Shown: piece by piece, positions 9,354 to 19,091 of the stretch | Layout: each line of letters opens with the position of its first letter | Numbering within the stretch: the stretch's first letter is position 1 | Assembly (NCBI GenBank): GCA_050246015.1 | Contig: JBFWWU010000021.1 | Coordinates: 4,856 to 68,855, forward strand | DNA length: 64,000 nucleotides | Source: JTS-AC122 sp050246015 | GTDB lineage: Bacteria; Planctomycetota; Phycisphaerae; Phycisphaerales; UBA1924 | Direction: 5' to 3' | Translations under genes and position numbers: made by a program | The notes under the pieces: generated by a model | Told to the model about the DNA's origin: nothing | Seen by the model: the letters and a program-made list of their open reading frames with translations, nothing else | The model's database searches: none

Positions 9354-11045
9354 ATGTCTATCTGGATCTGGGCCGGGTTCGTGCTCTTTGTGCTGGTGAT
9401 GCTGGCGCTGGACTTGTATGTGATCAACCGCAAGCCGCACGCGATCCGCACGGCCGAGGCGCTGCGATGGACGGGTGTGACGATCGTGCTGGCGCTGGGG
9501 TTCGCGGCGGTGGTGCACTACCTGTACTTGCACGGGTATCAGACGGACCCGCTGGAGGTGATGGACAGCACGGCCGAGGCGACCGACCTGTCGCGCGTCG
9601 CGTGGCGCGCGACGGTGGAGTATCTCACGGGCTGGGTGCTGGAGTATTCCCTCAGCCTGGACAACATATTCGTCATCCTGCTGATCTTCCGGTACTTCCG
9701 GGTGCCGCAGGAGCATCAGCACCGCGTGCTGTTCTGGGGGATTCTCGGCGCGCTGGTGATGCGCGGGGTGATGATCGGCGGAGTCTCGGAACTGATCAAG
9801 CACTTCGAATGGATCCTGTACCTGTTCGGCGGGTTCCTGATCTACACGTCGGTCAAGTTGCTGTTCACAAAGGAAGAGGGAGTCGAGCCGGAGAAGAACA
9901 TCTTCGTGCGGCTGGCGAGAAGGTTGCTGCCGGTGACGAAGTCGTACCACGGCGCGCGGTTCTTTGTTCGCGCCGGCGCCGAGAGCGACGCGGGTCCAGA
10001 CAGCGCCGCGAGGGAGAGCGGCGCGGGCTCGATGGAGGCCAAGCCCGCGAGGGGGGTGCGTGTCACGCCGGTTCGGCTGGCGATGACGCCGCTGTTTATC
10101 GTGCTCTTGGTCGTCGAGACGACCGACGTGGTGTTCGCGGTCGATTCGATCCCGGCGATCTTCGGGATCACGCGCGATCCGTTCCTGGTGTTCACGTCGA
10201 ACGTGTTCGCGATTCTCGGGCTGCGGTCGCTGTACTTTGCGCTCGCGGCGGTGATGGATCACTTCCGGTATCTCAAGACGAGCCTGGTGTTCGTGCTCGG
10301 GTTCATCGGGGTCAAGATGGTGCTCGAGACGTACTCGCACGGGGGCTCCGCCGACGGGGAGCGAGAGCGGCTGATTCCGACGACGGTGTCGCTGGCGATC
10401 ATCCTGGGGATACTGGCGGCGGGAGCGATCGCCAGCATGTTCGCCTCCAAGCGGGAGCGGGCACGGGTGCGTGAGCAGGCGCCGGTGGAGGATATCGGCG
10501 AGGCGGCCGTGCTCGCGTATCGCAATGGCCGCAAGGTCGTGGTGCTGGTCTTCGGGGTGACGCTCTTGGCGCTGAGCATCCCGATTGGGCTTCTGCCGGG
10601 CCCGGGCGGGATCGCGGTGGCGCTGGGGGGACTGGCGCTCCTGGCGACGGAGTTCATCTGGGCGCGACGGCTGCTCAAGAACCTGAAGGTGCGAACGCAG
10701 TCCTTCGCGGCCCGCGCGGACGCAATGATCTCGCGTCACCCCCGGCCGTGGCTGATACCAATTGTGCTGGCGGCGTTTGGTGGAGCGGTATGGCTCGGCT
10801 CGTACTACGCCCCGTACGGGCCGTTCCACGTCGCCGACTGGATCGGCAAGATCGGGCCGTTCCGAGAGAAGCACGTGTTGTTCGCGGCGGCGGGTCCGGC
10901 GATCGCGATCGCGTACTGGTGTGTGATGACGATGGTGCGCTGGCGGCAGCAGCGAACGCGCCGAAACGGGGCGGACGCCGCGCCGGTTCGTGTCGGATCA
11001 GGCGTGGGACAGGCGCGGGCCAGCGACGCGCGGCCAGAGGCTTGA
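9354..11045 (+). CDS. TerC/Alx-family integral membrane protein with PGPGW-like extension
   Basis: A 563-residue protein. Residues 1 to about 350 form a TerC domain with multiple membrane helices and the family signatures SLDNIFVILLIFRYF and TTDVVFAVDSIPAIFGITRD, whose acidic residues are thought to coordinate metal. TerC/Alx proteins are linked to manganese export and to co-translocational metalation of secreted proteins. From about residue 395 there is a second membrane region with LPGPGGIAVALGGLALLATE, which resembles the small PGPGW membrane family, then two more hydrophobic segments. Ordinary TerC proteins are about 320-350 residues, so this is a fusion or extension. No Shine-Dalgarno is obvious. 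Confidence 0.9.
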   Translation: MSIWIWAGFVLFVLVMLALDLYVINRKPHAIRTAEALRWTGVTIVLALGFAAVVHYLYLHGYQTDPLEVMDSTAEATDLSRVAWRATVEYLTGWVLEYSLSLDNIFVILLIFRYFRVPQEHQHRVLFWGILGALVMRGVMIGGVSELIKHFEWILYLFGGFLIYTSVKLLFTKEEGVEPEKNIFVRLARRLLPVTKSYHGARFFVRAGAESDAGPDSAARESGAGSMEAKPARGVRVTPVRLAMTPLFIVLLVVETTDVVFAVDSIPAIFGITRDPFLVFTSNVFAILGLRSLYFALAAVMDHFRYLKTSLVFVLGFIGVKMVLETYSHGGSADGERERLIPTTVSLAIILGILAAGAIASMFASKRERARVREQAPVEDIGEAAVLAYRNGRKVVVLVFGVTLLALSIPIGLLPGPGGIAVALGGLALLATEFIWARRLLKNLKVRTQSFAARADAMISRHPRPWLIPIVLAAFGGAVWLGSYYAPYGPFHVADWIGKIGPFREKHVLFAAAGPAIAIAYWCVMTMVRWRQQRTRRNGADAAPVRVGSGVGQARASDARPEA

Positions 11046-11070
11046 ATGCGATCACACGGGCAGGGGCGAA

Positions 11071-11307
11071 CTACCGAGAAAGTTCCTTCTCGGCCTCGCA
11101 CCAGTCGGACTCGGGCGACCCCAGCCGCCCGGTGGCCTGGCGCGTCAGGTAGATCTCGTACGCGCGGCGCCGGACGTCGTCGGCGGAGCACTTGGGCTCC
11201 GACTGCGACGCCGGGAGGGCGGCCCTGTACCCGGGCGCGTGCGAGTTGTTCTCGGGGTTGAGTTTGGCCGACGGAGGCTTGAGGCGAGATTGGGGTGAAC
11301 GGGTCAT
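11071..11307 (-). CDS. DUF2934 domain protein
   Basis: A 78-residue protein whose second half is a DUF2934 domain (VRRRAYEIYLTRQATG, then WCEAEKELSR), a short helical region common in planctomycetes, proteobacteria and acidobacteria and often found in small proteins. GAGGAG lies about 11 bases before the ATG. Converges with the TerC gene, with 25 bases between stop codons. Function unknown. Confidence 0.8.
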   Translation of the reverse strand: MTRSPQSRLKPPSAKLNPENNSHAPGYRAALPASQSEPKCSADDVRRRAYEIYLTRQATGRLGSPESDWCEAEKELSR

Positions 11308-11476
11308 TGGGGAGCGACTCCTCGATCCGCCTGAATCGGATGCCGATGGCGCCGTGGGGATTCAAGCACGAGTCAGTCCATCGGCGGTGCGAGACCAGAT
11401 TGTAGAACGGCGGGGGGCGTCGCGACCACGCCGACGCGCGGCGCAGGGATTGCGCCCCGTGGGCCGCGCGGTGAGG

Positions 11477-12610
11477 CTAAAAATCGCGCCGGCAGAAGAT
11501 GAGGCAGGCGGCCCCAAAAACGACGGCTTCGAAGGCGAACGACGTGCCGAGGATCCACGCGGCGGACCGGGCGCGGGAAATCTCTTCGACGCGCTGTCCG
11601 ACGAGTTTGCCCCGCACGGGGAACTCTTCGCCGGGGAAGAACGGCGGGTCGTCCTTGTCGGCGTCGAGATCGCGAAGTTCCTTGAGGTCGGCGTCGGAGA
11701 TGAGCCGGCGTTCGAGAAGGCCCACCGTCTCGCTGGTCTTGGGGAGCACGGTCATCGCGGCGAAGAAGCCGTTGTGCCACAGGGCCAGCGACCTGGAGTT
11801 CGCTTTGACGCGGTCCAGCGCGGCGAGCGTGCGCTGGAGTTCGTCTTCGCGCGGCCAGACGGTGGGAGCGCCGGCAGTGCCCGGGGCCGGGGTCTGCATG
11901 AACTCGCGCTTCTGCTCCTGGAGTTGAGCGACGGCGCGCTCGCCCTTTTCGAGCCGCATCTCGCTCCGCGTGCGGAACGTCAAGAGCGAAGACTCGACGG
12001 TGTGGACCGCCCAGATGCCGAAGAAGACCAGCAGGGTGAGCAGCAGCGACGCGATGGTGGAGCGGGTGACCATGCCCAGCAGGACGCAGACGCTGAAGAG
12101 GAAACTGAAGACGGCGACGGTGAAGGGAACGGCCCAGAAGAGACCAAGTTGCCAGGTATTCCCGCGGAGCCCGATGACGAGGAACGCGCCAAGGGTGAAG
12201 ATCACCACCTGGAGGGTGACGAACAGCATCCCGGCGAGGTATTTCGTGAGGAAGAGGCGGAAGCGTCCGATGGGCTTGGAGAGGGTCATCTCGATAGACC
12301 CGCCGGAGATGAAATCGGGGATCATGCTCGCGGTCGAAACGAGCGCGAGGATCGAGGCGATCCAGGCGAGCCAGATCCGCACGCCGAGGTTGGCGAACAT
12401 GATCTTGTAGAAGGTCTTGGCGGGGATCAGGTTCGAGTTGAACATCGGGGAGGGGAAATCCCACCAGAGGACGGAGATCCCGGCCTCGTTGACTCCGACG
12501 GCGCCGAACGCGCCGACGACGATCGCGGAGATCGCCAGCACGATCCAGAACATCTTCTTGGAGTTGAGTTCGCGGTAGGCGTCCCGAAAGATGGCAAGGG
12601 TCTGGATCAT
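11477..12610 (-). CDS. ABC-2 type transporter permease
   Basis: A 377-residue membrane protein: one helix after the N-terminus (FWIVLAISAIVVGAFGAV), a long extracytoplasmic stretch, then a block of four to five helices, an internal hydrophilic coiled region and a C-terminal helix. The layout fits NosY/ABC-2 permeases, with the motif GGSIEMTLSKPI typical of this group. Its ATG overlaps the stop of the upstream ATPase gene by four bases, so the two are translationally coupled. Substrate not determinable from sequence. Confidence 0.9.
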   Translation of the reverse strand: MIQTLAIFRDAYRELNSKKMFWIVLAISAIVVGAFGAVGVNEAGISVLWWDFPSPMFNSNLIPAKTFYKIMFANLGVRIWLAWIASILALVSTASMIPDFISGGSIEMTLSKPIGRFRLFLTKYLAGMLFVTLQVVIFTLGAFLVIGLRGNTWQLGLFWAVPFTVAVFSFLFSVCVLLGMVTRSTIASLLLTLLVFFGIWAVHTVESSLLTFRTRSEMRLEKGERAVAQLQEQKREFMQTPAPGTAGAPTVWPREDELQRTLAALDRVKANSRSLALWHNGFFAAMTVLPKTSETVGLLERRLISDADLKELRDLDADKDDPPFFPGEEFPVRGKLVGQRVEEISRARSAAWILGTSFAFEAVVFGAACLIFCRRDF

Positions 12611-13806
12611 CGCGAGCCTCCTTTGGATGGAGTGCCGGCCCGCCCCTGGATCGCGCCGGGAGAGAGCACCTTCCCGGTGACCTGGTCGGTCACGGCCTGC
12701 ATGAAGAGGTCCTCGAGCGAGGCCCGCACGGGACGGACCGCCTTGATCGTGAATCCGCGGGCCCGGAGGATATCGATGAGGGGCTGCACGACGGACGCAT
12801 CATCGCTGCTGACCTTGACCGAGGTCGGCTGGATGTGGATGGGTATCCCGATCCCGCCGACGTTGAGCGTCCCGCTGGCAACGACCGCGCTGTTCATCGG
12901 CACCGGGGGCGTGACCGGGCCGGGCGGATCGGCGGAGACCGGGAGCGGCGGAGGCGAGGCGATGGGGGGGGGCGGGAGGGACTTGACGGATGCCACCTGG
13001 GCGACGGCCTCGACAAGCAACTGGGTGGTGGCGGCGGAGGCGGCGGAGAACGCCGGGGGTGGCGCGAAGTCGATCTCGTACCGCCGGCTGTCGCGCGTGA
13101 GGTCATCGATGGTGCCTTGCGCGGAGACCAGCCCCTGCACCAGGATCGCGACCTGGTCGCAGACCATCTCGAGTTCGGACAGGAGGTGAGAGTTGAGGAA
13201 GATGGTTTTGCCCTGGGCCTTGAGATGCTGGAGGATGTTTCGGATGTCGCGTCGGCCGACGGGATCGACGCCGTCGGTGGGCTCATCGAGGACCACGAGG
13301 TCCGGGTCGTGCATGAGGGCGTTGGCGATGCCGAGGCGCTGGCGCATGCCCTTGGAGAAGCCCTTGACTTTTTTCAGTGTCCAGTCGCTGAGCCCGACGA
13401 GTTCGAGCAGTTCGGGGGCGCGTTTCCTTCGGAGGCCGCGCGGGACCTTGGCGAGGGAGGCGTAGTAATCCAGGACCTGGGCGGCGGTGAGGTAATCGGG
13501 GAAGCGATGGTGCTCGGGGAGGTAGCCGACGCGGCCGAGAACGGACTTGTCGCCGATGGGCCGGCCGAGCATGGTGCCGTCGCAGCGGGTGGGTGAGATG
13601 ATGGTGAGCATGATCTTGACGAGGGTGCTCTTGCCCGCGCCGTTGGGACCCAGGAGGCCGAAGACGGCGCCGCGAGAGACCTGCATCGTGATGCCGCGCA
13701 GCGCCTGCACGCGCCCGCGGTAGGTCTTGGCGACATGGGCGAGGTCGATCGCCAGGTCGGGATCGACGCCGAAACGTCCGGATGACACGGTGGCGATGGC
13801 GCTCAT
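12607..13806 (-). CDS. ABC transporter ATP-binding protein
   Basis: A 399-residue protein. Walker A GPNGAGKS, the ABC signature FSKGMRQRL and Walker B LVVLDEPTDGVDP are all present in the first 220 residues, so the ATPase should be active. The rest is a C-terminal extension with a Pro/Ala-rich linker (SLPPPPIASPPPLPVSAD) and a final region ending LEDLFMQAVTD, as in CcmA/NatA-like exporters. It pairs with the permease immediately downstream. Probably an exporter; cargo unknown. Confidence 0.93.
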   Translation of the reverse strand: MSAIATVSSGRFGVDPDLAIDLAHVAKTYRGRVQALRGITMQVSRGAVFGLLGPNGAGKSTLVKIMLTIISPTRCDGTMLGRPIGDKSVLGRVGYLPEHHRFPDYLTAAQVLDYYASLAKVPRGLRRKRAPELLELVGLSDWTLKKVKGFSKGMRQRLGIANALMHDPDLVVLDEPTDGVDPVGRRDIRNILQHLKAQGKTIFLNSHLLSELEMVCDQVAILVQGLVSAQGTIDDLTRDSRRYEIDFAPPPAFSAASAATTQLLVEAVAQVASVKSLPPPPIASPPPLPVSADPPGPVTPPVPMNSAVVASGTLNVGGIGIPIHIQPTSVKVSSDDASVVQPLIDILRARGFTIKAVRPVRASLEDLFMQAVTDQVTGKVLSPGAIQGRAGTPSKGGSR

Positions 13807-14103
13807 TCAGACCTCATGTGGGACGCCGATTCCATCGAACATCGCGGGCCCCGGTCCCCGATCGTCCGCCCCCCGGCTTCCCGGGCTCCTGGAGATGCTT
13901 CGGAATTCACGGGTACAGGTTACACCGAGCGATCGCCCGGGACCGGGGCGGGTCCGGCGATTCCGGGCGCACGCGTCGCGAGGGGTGTATGTCAGCGCTG
14001 GCACGGCGGCGCGGAGCGCGACGTCAGACCGCCCGTCCGGCGGCGCGTGCGGAAGCAGGGGCGGTGGCTTCTGCGGTGTGAACTCGCCGAGGGGCCAAGG
14101 GGA

Positions 14104-15759
14104 TCAATCCTTGCCGATGATTGATTCCGGCAGCGCGGCCAGGTGCAGCGTGAGGATATTGGTGGCCAGGCGGACGCGCGAAGGAGCCGCGTCGCGGTCG
14201 GCGATGAGCACCCGCAGCGTCACCGTGGTATCGCAGGGGAGCCAGGCGAGCCTGTCGAGATCGACGCGGCTGGTGATGGACGGCGGCGGGACGCTGGCGC
14301 CGCCTGCACTTCCGCCGGAGGAACCGTCGTTGATGACGGTGAAGGTGCTGTTGTTCTGCAGGGAGATGGATTGACCGAAGAAGGTGCCGTAGAAGCGGGA
14401 GAAGGAGGTGACGGTCATCGGCGCGCGAGACGCAACGACATTGGCGCAGACGGTGGAAGAGGACTGGATGGAGATCGGCCCGATGCCGGTGACGTAGATG
14501 GAGATCAGGGACGGGTCGTTTGTTCCGGGATTGAGATCGGCGCTTGCGGAGATGTCAACGGGGCCGCCGACGAAGAGCGTGAGGGACGAGTCATTGAGCA
14601 GGCGGATGCTGGACGCGCGGGCCATCGAGAAGGCGCCGTCGCAGACGATGGTGCGGTACCCGCTGATTTCGATGGAGGCGTTGGAGTTGACCCCGAAGGA
14701 TGAGCAGCGGAAGTCGGCGCTGATCGTGCGGGCGCCCGACGCGGTGTAGCGGCCGACGGATGGTCCCACGTCGGGCGCCGGGGGGATCGGCGGCGGGCTG
14801 AGGCGCGTCGGGAGCGGTTCGGACGATCCCGAGATGGTGGTGTTGGAGGCGAGTTGGACGGTGCTGTCGACGGATCCGCCCGGACCGATGAACAGATCGC
14901 CGTCGATGGTGGCGCCGCTGCGCATGGTGACCGCGCCGGCCTGGGTGGAGTTCGTGGCGACGGTGACGTCGCTTCCGCTGGCGCCGACCACCTGGGCGCT
15001 GCTGTCCATGTAGATGGGACCATCGACGATGATCCCGCTGAGGGACCGGCTTTCGCCCCCGAAGCCCGCGCCGGCGTCCAGCACGAGTTTGCCGTTGACG
15101 TACACCCACGCCTCGGCGTCGGACGTGAGGTCGATGTACCAGCCTCGCTCGCCCTGGTAGATGAACGTGGAAGCCAGATCGAGGGTGTAGTGCACGGCGT
15201 TGCCGGCGGTCGAACCGGACGGGATGTCGCCGGCGCGGTTGACGAATCCATCAAAGACGTAGACGTTCTGAGCATCGCGCGAGAGCCGGACGATGTTGCG
15301 TGAGGCGTCGTTGACGTTGGCGACCTCGCGGAACCACTGCGAGAAGGACTGCTGGGAAGAAATGGCGCCGCCGGGGGTGGTCTCGTGGGAGCCTGTGCGA
15401 TCACCGGACCGAGACGACGAGTTCTCACCGATGAGGACCCAGTTGCCGGCGCTATCGAGCGTCGGCGAGCTGACGAGGTAGCCGGTGGAGCGAAAGGCGG
15501 GCTTGAGTTCGGTGTCGAGCGAGTCCGACGCGATCATCATGTAGCGGCCGGGCCCGCGGCCCGCGACGAGCCCGAAGTCCGGATTCGACCCAGCGCGGAA
15601 GACGCGCAGGGTGCCGGGCAGTTCGACGGTCGTTCGGGCGCGGTAGCGCTCGTACGGATCGGGCTGAGACGCGCGAGAGAGCATCGTCTTGCCGACGATG
15701 GCTCCGATGATGACGATGAGCGCCAGCGACGCAAGCGTCCGGTAGTGGCAGGGCTTCAT
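14104..15759 (-). CDS. fibro-slime domain surface protein
   Basis: A 551-residue protein anchored by an N-terminal helix (LASLALIVIIGAIVG). Residues about 120-245 form a fibro-slime domain (FSQWFREVANVNDASRN, HYTLDLASTFIYQGERGW, AWVYVNGKLVLDAG), a family first noted in Fibrobacter and myxobacteria and thought to be extracellular. The remaining 300 residues are rich in Ser, Thr, Gly and Val with repeated short beta motifs (GATIDGDLFIGPGGSVD, SSIRLLNDSSLTLFVGG), suggesting a right-handed beta-helix like that in PilX-type or adhesin-like proteins. The Shine-Dalgarno GGGAG is six bases from the ATG but lies inside a long hairpin. The neighbouring genes give no functional clue. Confidence 0.82.
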   Translation of the reverse strand: MKPCHYRTLASLALIVIIGAIVGKTMLSRASQPDPYERYRARTTVELPGTLRVFRAGSNPDFGLVAGRGPGRYMMIASDSLDTELKPAFRSTGYLVSSPTLDSAGNWVLIGENSSSRSGDRTGSHETTPGGAISSQQSFSQWFREVANVNDASRNIVRLSRDAQNVYVFDGFVNRAGDIPSGSTAGNAVHYTLDLASTFIYQGERGWYIDLTSDAEAWVYVNGKLVLDAGAGFGGESRSLSGIIVDGPIYMDSSAQVVGASGSDVTVATNSTQAGAVTMRSGATIDGDLFIGPGGSVDSTVQLASNTTISGSSEPLPTRLSPPPIPPAPDVGPSVGRYTASGARTISADFRCSSFGVNSNASIEISGYRTIVCDGAFSMARASSIRLLNDSSLTLFVGGPVDISASADLNPGTNDPSLISIYVTGIGPISIQSSSTVCANVVASRAPMTVTSFSRFYGTFFGQSISLQNNSTFTVINDGSSGGSAGGASVPPPSITSRVDLDRLAWLPCDTTVTLRVLIADRDAAPSRVRLATNILTLHLAALPESIIGKD

Positions 15760-15762
15760 GAT

Positions 15763-15810
15763 CGACTCCCGATAGGGTTCGGTATGCTTATCGAACGCGA
15801 TCGGGAGTCG
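15763..15810 (-). promoter_or_regulatory. hairpin enclosing the ribosome binding site of the fibro-slime gene
   Basis: Arms CGACTCCCGAT (15763-15773) and ATCGGGAGTCG (15800-15810) are perfectly complementary over 11 bp, and an inner pair GTTCG (15777-15781) and CGAAC (15792-15796) adds 5 bp, leaving a 3x3 internal loop and a 10-base apical loop. In the mRNA the 3' arm contains the Shine-Dalgarno GGGAG and ends three bases before the AUG. The simplest reading is translational control by sequestration; a DNA operator is the alternative. Confidence 0.7.
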
Positions 15811-15877
15811 GGTGGCGGCCGAACGCCAAATGAAGCGAGTGGGCGAAGCGTGCAGGCGTTACGGTCGGCATGCTCGG

Positions 15878-15916
15878 AATAGACAAACAACGCGACCCGG
15901 CAGGACCGGGTCGCGT
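15878..15916 (-). terminator. rplT: intrinsic terminator after rplT
   Basis: Perfect 11-bp stem ACGCGACCCGG (15890-15900) and CCGGGTCGCGT (15906-15916) with a 5-base loop, followed on the minus strand by TTGTTTGTCTATTC. It lies 32 bases past the rplT stop codon. Confidence 0.85.
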
Positions 15917-15947
15917 GAGGGTGTCTATCGAGTTTGAATGACCGCAA

Positions 15948-16322
15948 TCAGGCGGCCTTTTTCTGGGCCCGCGTGTGCTTCTCGGCGATCTGCACGAGTT
16001 CGTCGAAGGTCTTGGGATCTTCGATCGCGATCTGGCTGAGCATCTTGCGGTTGAGGAGGATGCCGGCCATCTTCAGGCCGTTGATGAACCGGCTGTAACG
16101 GGTGCCGCGCATCTTGCAGGCGGCGGTGATGCGCGTGATCCAGAGGGCGCGCATGTCGCGCTTGAGCGTTCGGCGGTCGCGATAGGCGTAGCAGCCCGCG
16201 CGGACCATCGCGTAGAAGGCGCGGTAGGGGGAAATGTGATTGGAACCGAAGTAGCCGCGGGTGGCCCGGAGGATGCGCTTGCGGGACTGCGTGCGGGCAG
16301 CGCCCTTGGTGGTACGAGGCAT
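15948..16322 (-). CDS. rplT: 50S ribosomal protein L20
   Basis: A 124-residue protein of normal length, clearly L20: SRKRILRATRGYFGSNH, YAYRDRRTLKRDMRALWI and YSRFINGLKMAGILLNRK. It binds 23S rRNA and is needed early in large-subunit assembly. It follows rpmI on the same strand after a 165-base gap that contains two stem-loops; in several bacteria L20 represses its own operon by binding RNA there, so they may be regulatory. A strong terminator follows. Confidence 0.98.
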   Translation of the reverse strand: MPRTTKGAARTQSRKRILRATRGYFGSNHISPYRAFYAMVRAGCYAYRDRRTLKRDMRALWITRITAACKMRGTRYSRFINGLKMAGILLNRKMLSQIAIEDPKTFDELVQIAEKHTRAQKKAA

Positions 16323-16354
16323 GAATCAAACTCCATCAACTGTGCCCGAACGGG

Positions 16355-16484
16355 GCGGGCCGAACTCTTCGGCCCGCTTGCGACCCGGCGGACGGGGTAG
16401 CCCTACTGTGCCAGTGGGCTGATCTGGGTGGCTCGACGGTGCCCGTCGAGTCGTTCATGAACCACTCGATCGCTCGGGCGATCG
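16355..16484 (-). promoter_or_regulatory. two stem-loops between rpmI and rplT
   Basis: GCGGGCCGAA (16355-16364) pairs with TTCGGCCCGC (16368-16377), 10 bp with a 3-base loop, and CGATCGC (16467-16473) pairs with GCGATCG (16478-16484). Neither is followed by a T run on the minus strand, so they are more likely RNA-processing, attenuation or L20-binding structures than terminators. The role is inference. Confidence 0.45.
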
Positions 16485-16487
16485 CTA

Positions 16488-16787
16488 CTAATCATTCTTC
16501 GCGGCGGCCTTGGCGGCTTCCTTCGCGGCCTTGCGCTGCGCGGGGTTCGGGCTGCGCTTCAGGGCCGCTCGGGCCTGATCCCGACCACGAAGACGACGGT
16601 AGAGCAGCCGCTCGAGCCGCTTGGCCTCGGGGTTGGAGAGGTACTTGTCCTTGCGGAGCCGACGCAGACGGTCGGAACTCTTGCTGGAGCGAAGGTGCTT
16701 GCCGAACGCGCGGTTGTGACGCACCAAGCCGGACTTGGTGATCTTCATGCGCTTCAGGATGCCCTTGTGACTCTTGTTCTTTGGCAT
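16488..16787 (-). CDS. rpmI: 50S ribosomal protein L35 with extended C-terminus
   Basis: A 99-residue protein. The first 65 residues are a normal L35 (MPKNKSHKGILKRMKITKSG, then FGKHLRSSKSSDRLRRLRK). Typical L35 is about 65 residues; here an extra basic Arg/Lys/Ala tail of about 34 residues follows (QRKAAKEAAKAAAKND). The usual upstream neighbour infC is absent; instead accC lies 252 bases upstream on the same strand. Confidence 0.96.
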   Translation of the reverse strand: MPKNKSHKGILKRMKITKSGLVRHNRAFGKHLRSSKSSDRLRRLRKDKYLSNPEAKRLERLLYRRLRGRDQARAALKRSPNPAQRKAAKEAAKAAAKND

Positions 16788-17039
16788 GATGGAACTCCGA
16801 CGTGCAATAGGCCCGCCGAACCAAACCCGTAAATGGGCGGCTCAAAGTGGGGCCTGAACGTTAGGCTCTGACTCGCGGGCGAGCAAGTCGTGGCTTCGCG
16901 TGCCGTGCGCCTCCCCGACACCACTCTTATTGCTGTAGCAATGCGTACGGCGGACGAATGGCTTGCCGCGGCGATACGGGCGTGCCGGGCTGGTCGCTGG
17001 GTGCCGTTTGTGAGCCCGATCGACAGTGTTGATAGCGGA

Positions 17040-18380
<1,341 letters not shown>

Positions 18381-18381
18381 G

Positions 18382-18855
18382 TCAGTTCGGCCTCACGAGG
18401 AAGAGGCGCTGCCCGTACTCGACCGGCTTGCCGTTCTCGATGAGCACGCGTTCGACGATGCCCCCGACCTCGGCCTTGATTTCGTTGAACACCTTCATGG
18501 CCTCGATGAGACAGACGGTGGAGTCCGGGCCGACGGACGTGCCGACGGACACGAACGCCGGGCTGTCCGGGTTCGGACTGCAATAGAACGTCCCGACCAT
18601 GGGCGAGGTGATGGCCACGAGGCCGGACTCGTCCCCCGGCCCGCTGGCGCCGGCCTCGGGGGGCTCGCCCGAGGCCGCGGCGGCGGAAGCGCCGGGCGGC
18701 GCGACGGGGACGTGGTGCACCATCGGCGGGGCCATGACCACGCCGGACCCGCGCTTGATGGTGACCGTCTCCTGCTGATCCTTGAGATCGAGCTCGGAAA
18801 GGTCGTTCTCGACCATCAGTCGCACGAGTTCCTTGAGTTTTCGAATATCAATCAT
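18382..18855 (-). CDS. accB: acetyl-CoA carboxylase biotin carboxyl carrier protein
   Basis: A 157-residue protein. I chose the ATG at 18855 (MIDIRKLKELVRLM), which matches the usual AccB start; the frame is open further upstream but that part is not AccB-like. After an N-terminal helical region and a flexible Ala/Pro linker, the biotinyl domain begins near residue 85 (ITSPMVGTFY) and carries the biotinylation site EAMKV. It forms a unit with accC immediately downstream. Confidence 0.97.
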   Translation of the reverse strand: MIDIRKLKELVRLMVENDLSELDLKDQQETVTIKRGSGVVMAPPMVHHVPVAPPGASAAAASGEPPEAGASGPGDESGLVAITSPMVGTFYCSPNPDSPAFVSVGTSVGPDSTVCLIEAMKVFNEIKAEVGGIVERVLIENGKPVEYGQRLFLVRPN

Positions 18856-19091
18856 GTGGAGGATCCACGAGCAGTCGTATGAACCGTTCGCGCGTCGTCG
18901 AGAAGGCTCCCGATGCCGCGAGCGACCCCTCGCTCCCGACTCACCCGGCCTTTGGGGGGACATGATACCGCGCATTCGGGCAGCGCGTGCTGATCGGAGC
19001 GGTACGAATATTGAGCCGGCGGATCCGCGAAATCGTCTCCGCGGCGGCCGACAAGCCGTGGAACCGGCGATTCTCCGTACACTCTGCGCCA

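Noticed and set aside
11074..11093. 7-bp hairpin CCGAGAA/TTCTCGG at the end of the TerC gene
   Set aside because: It lies inside the end of the DUF2934 coding region and has no T run on either side, so I do not call it a terminator.
11192..13189. Open frame of 665 codons on the plus strand
   Set aside because: It is antisense to the ABC exporter genes, which have all expected motifs.
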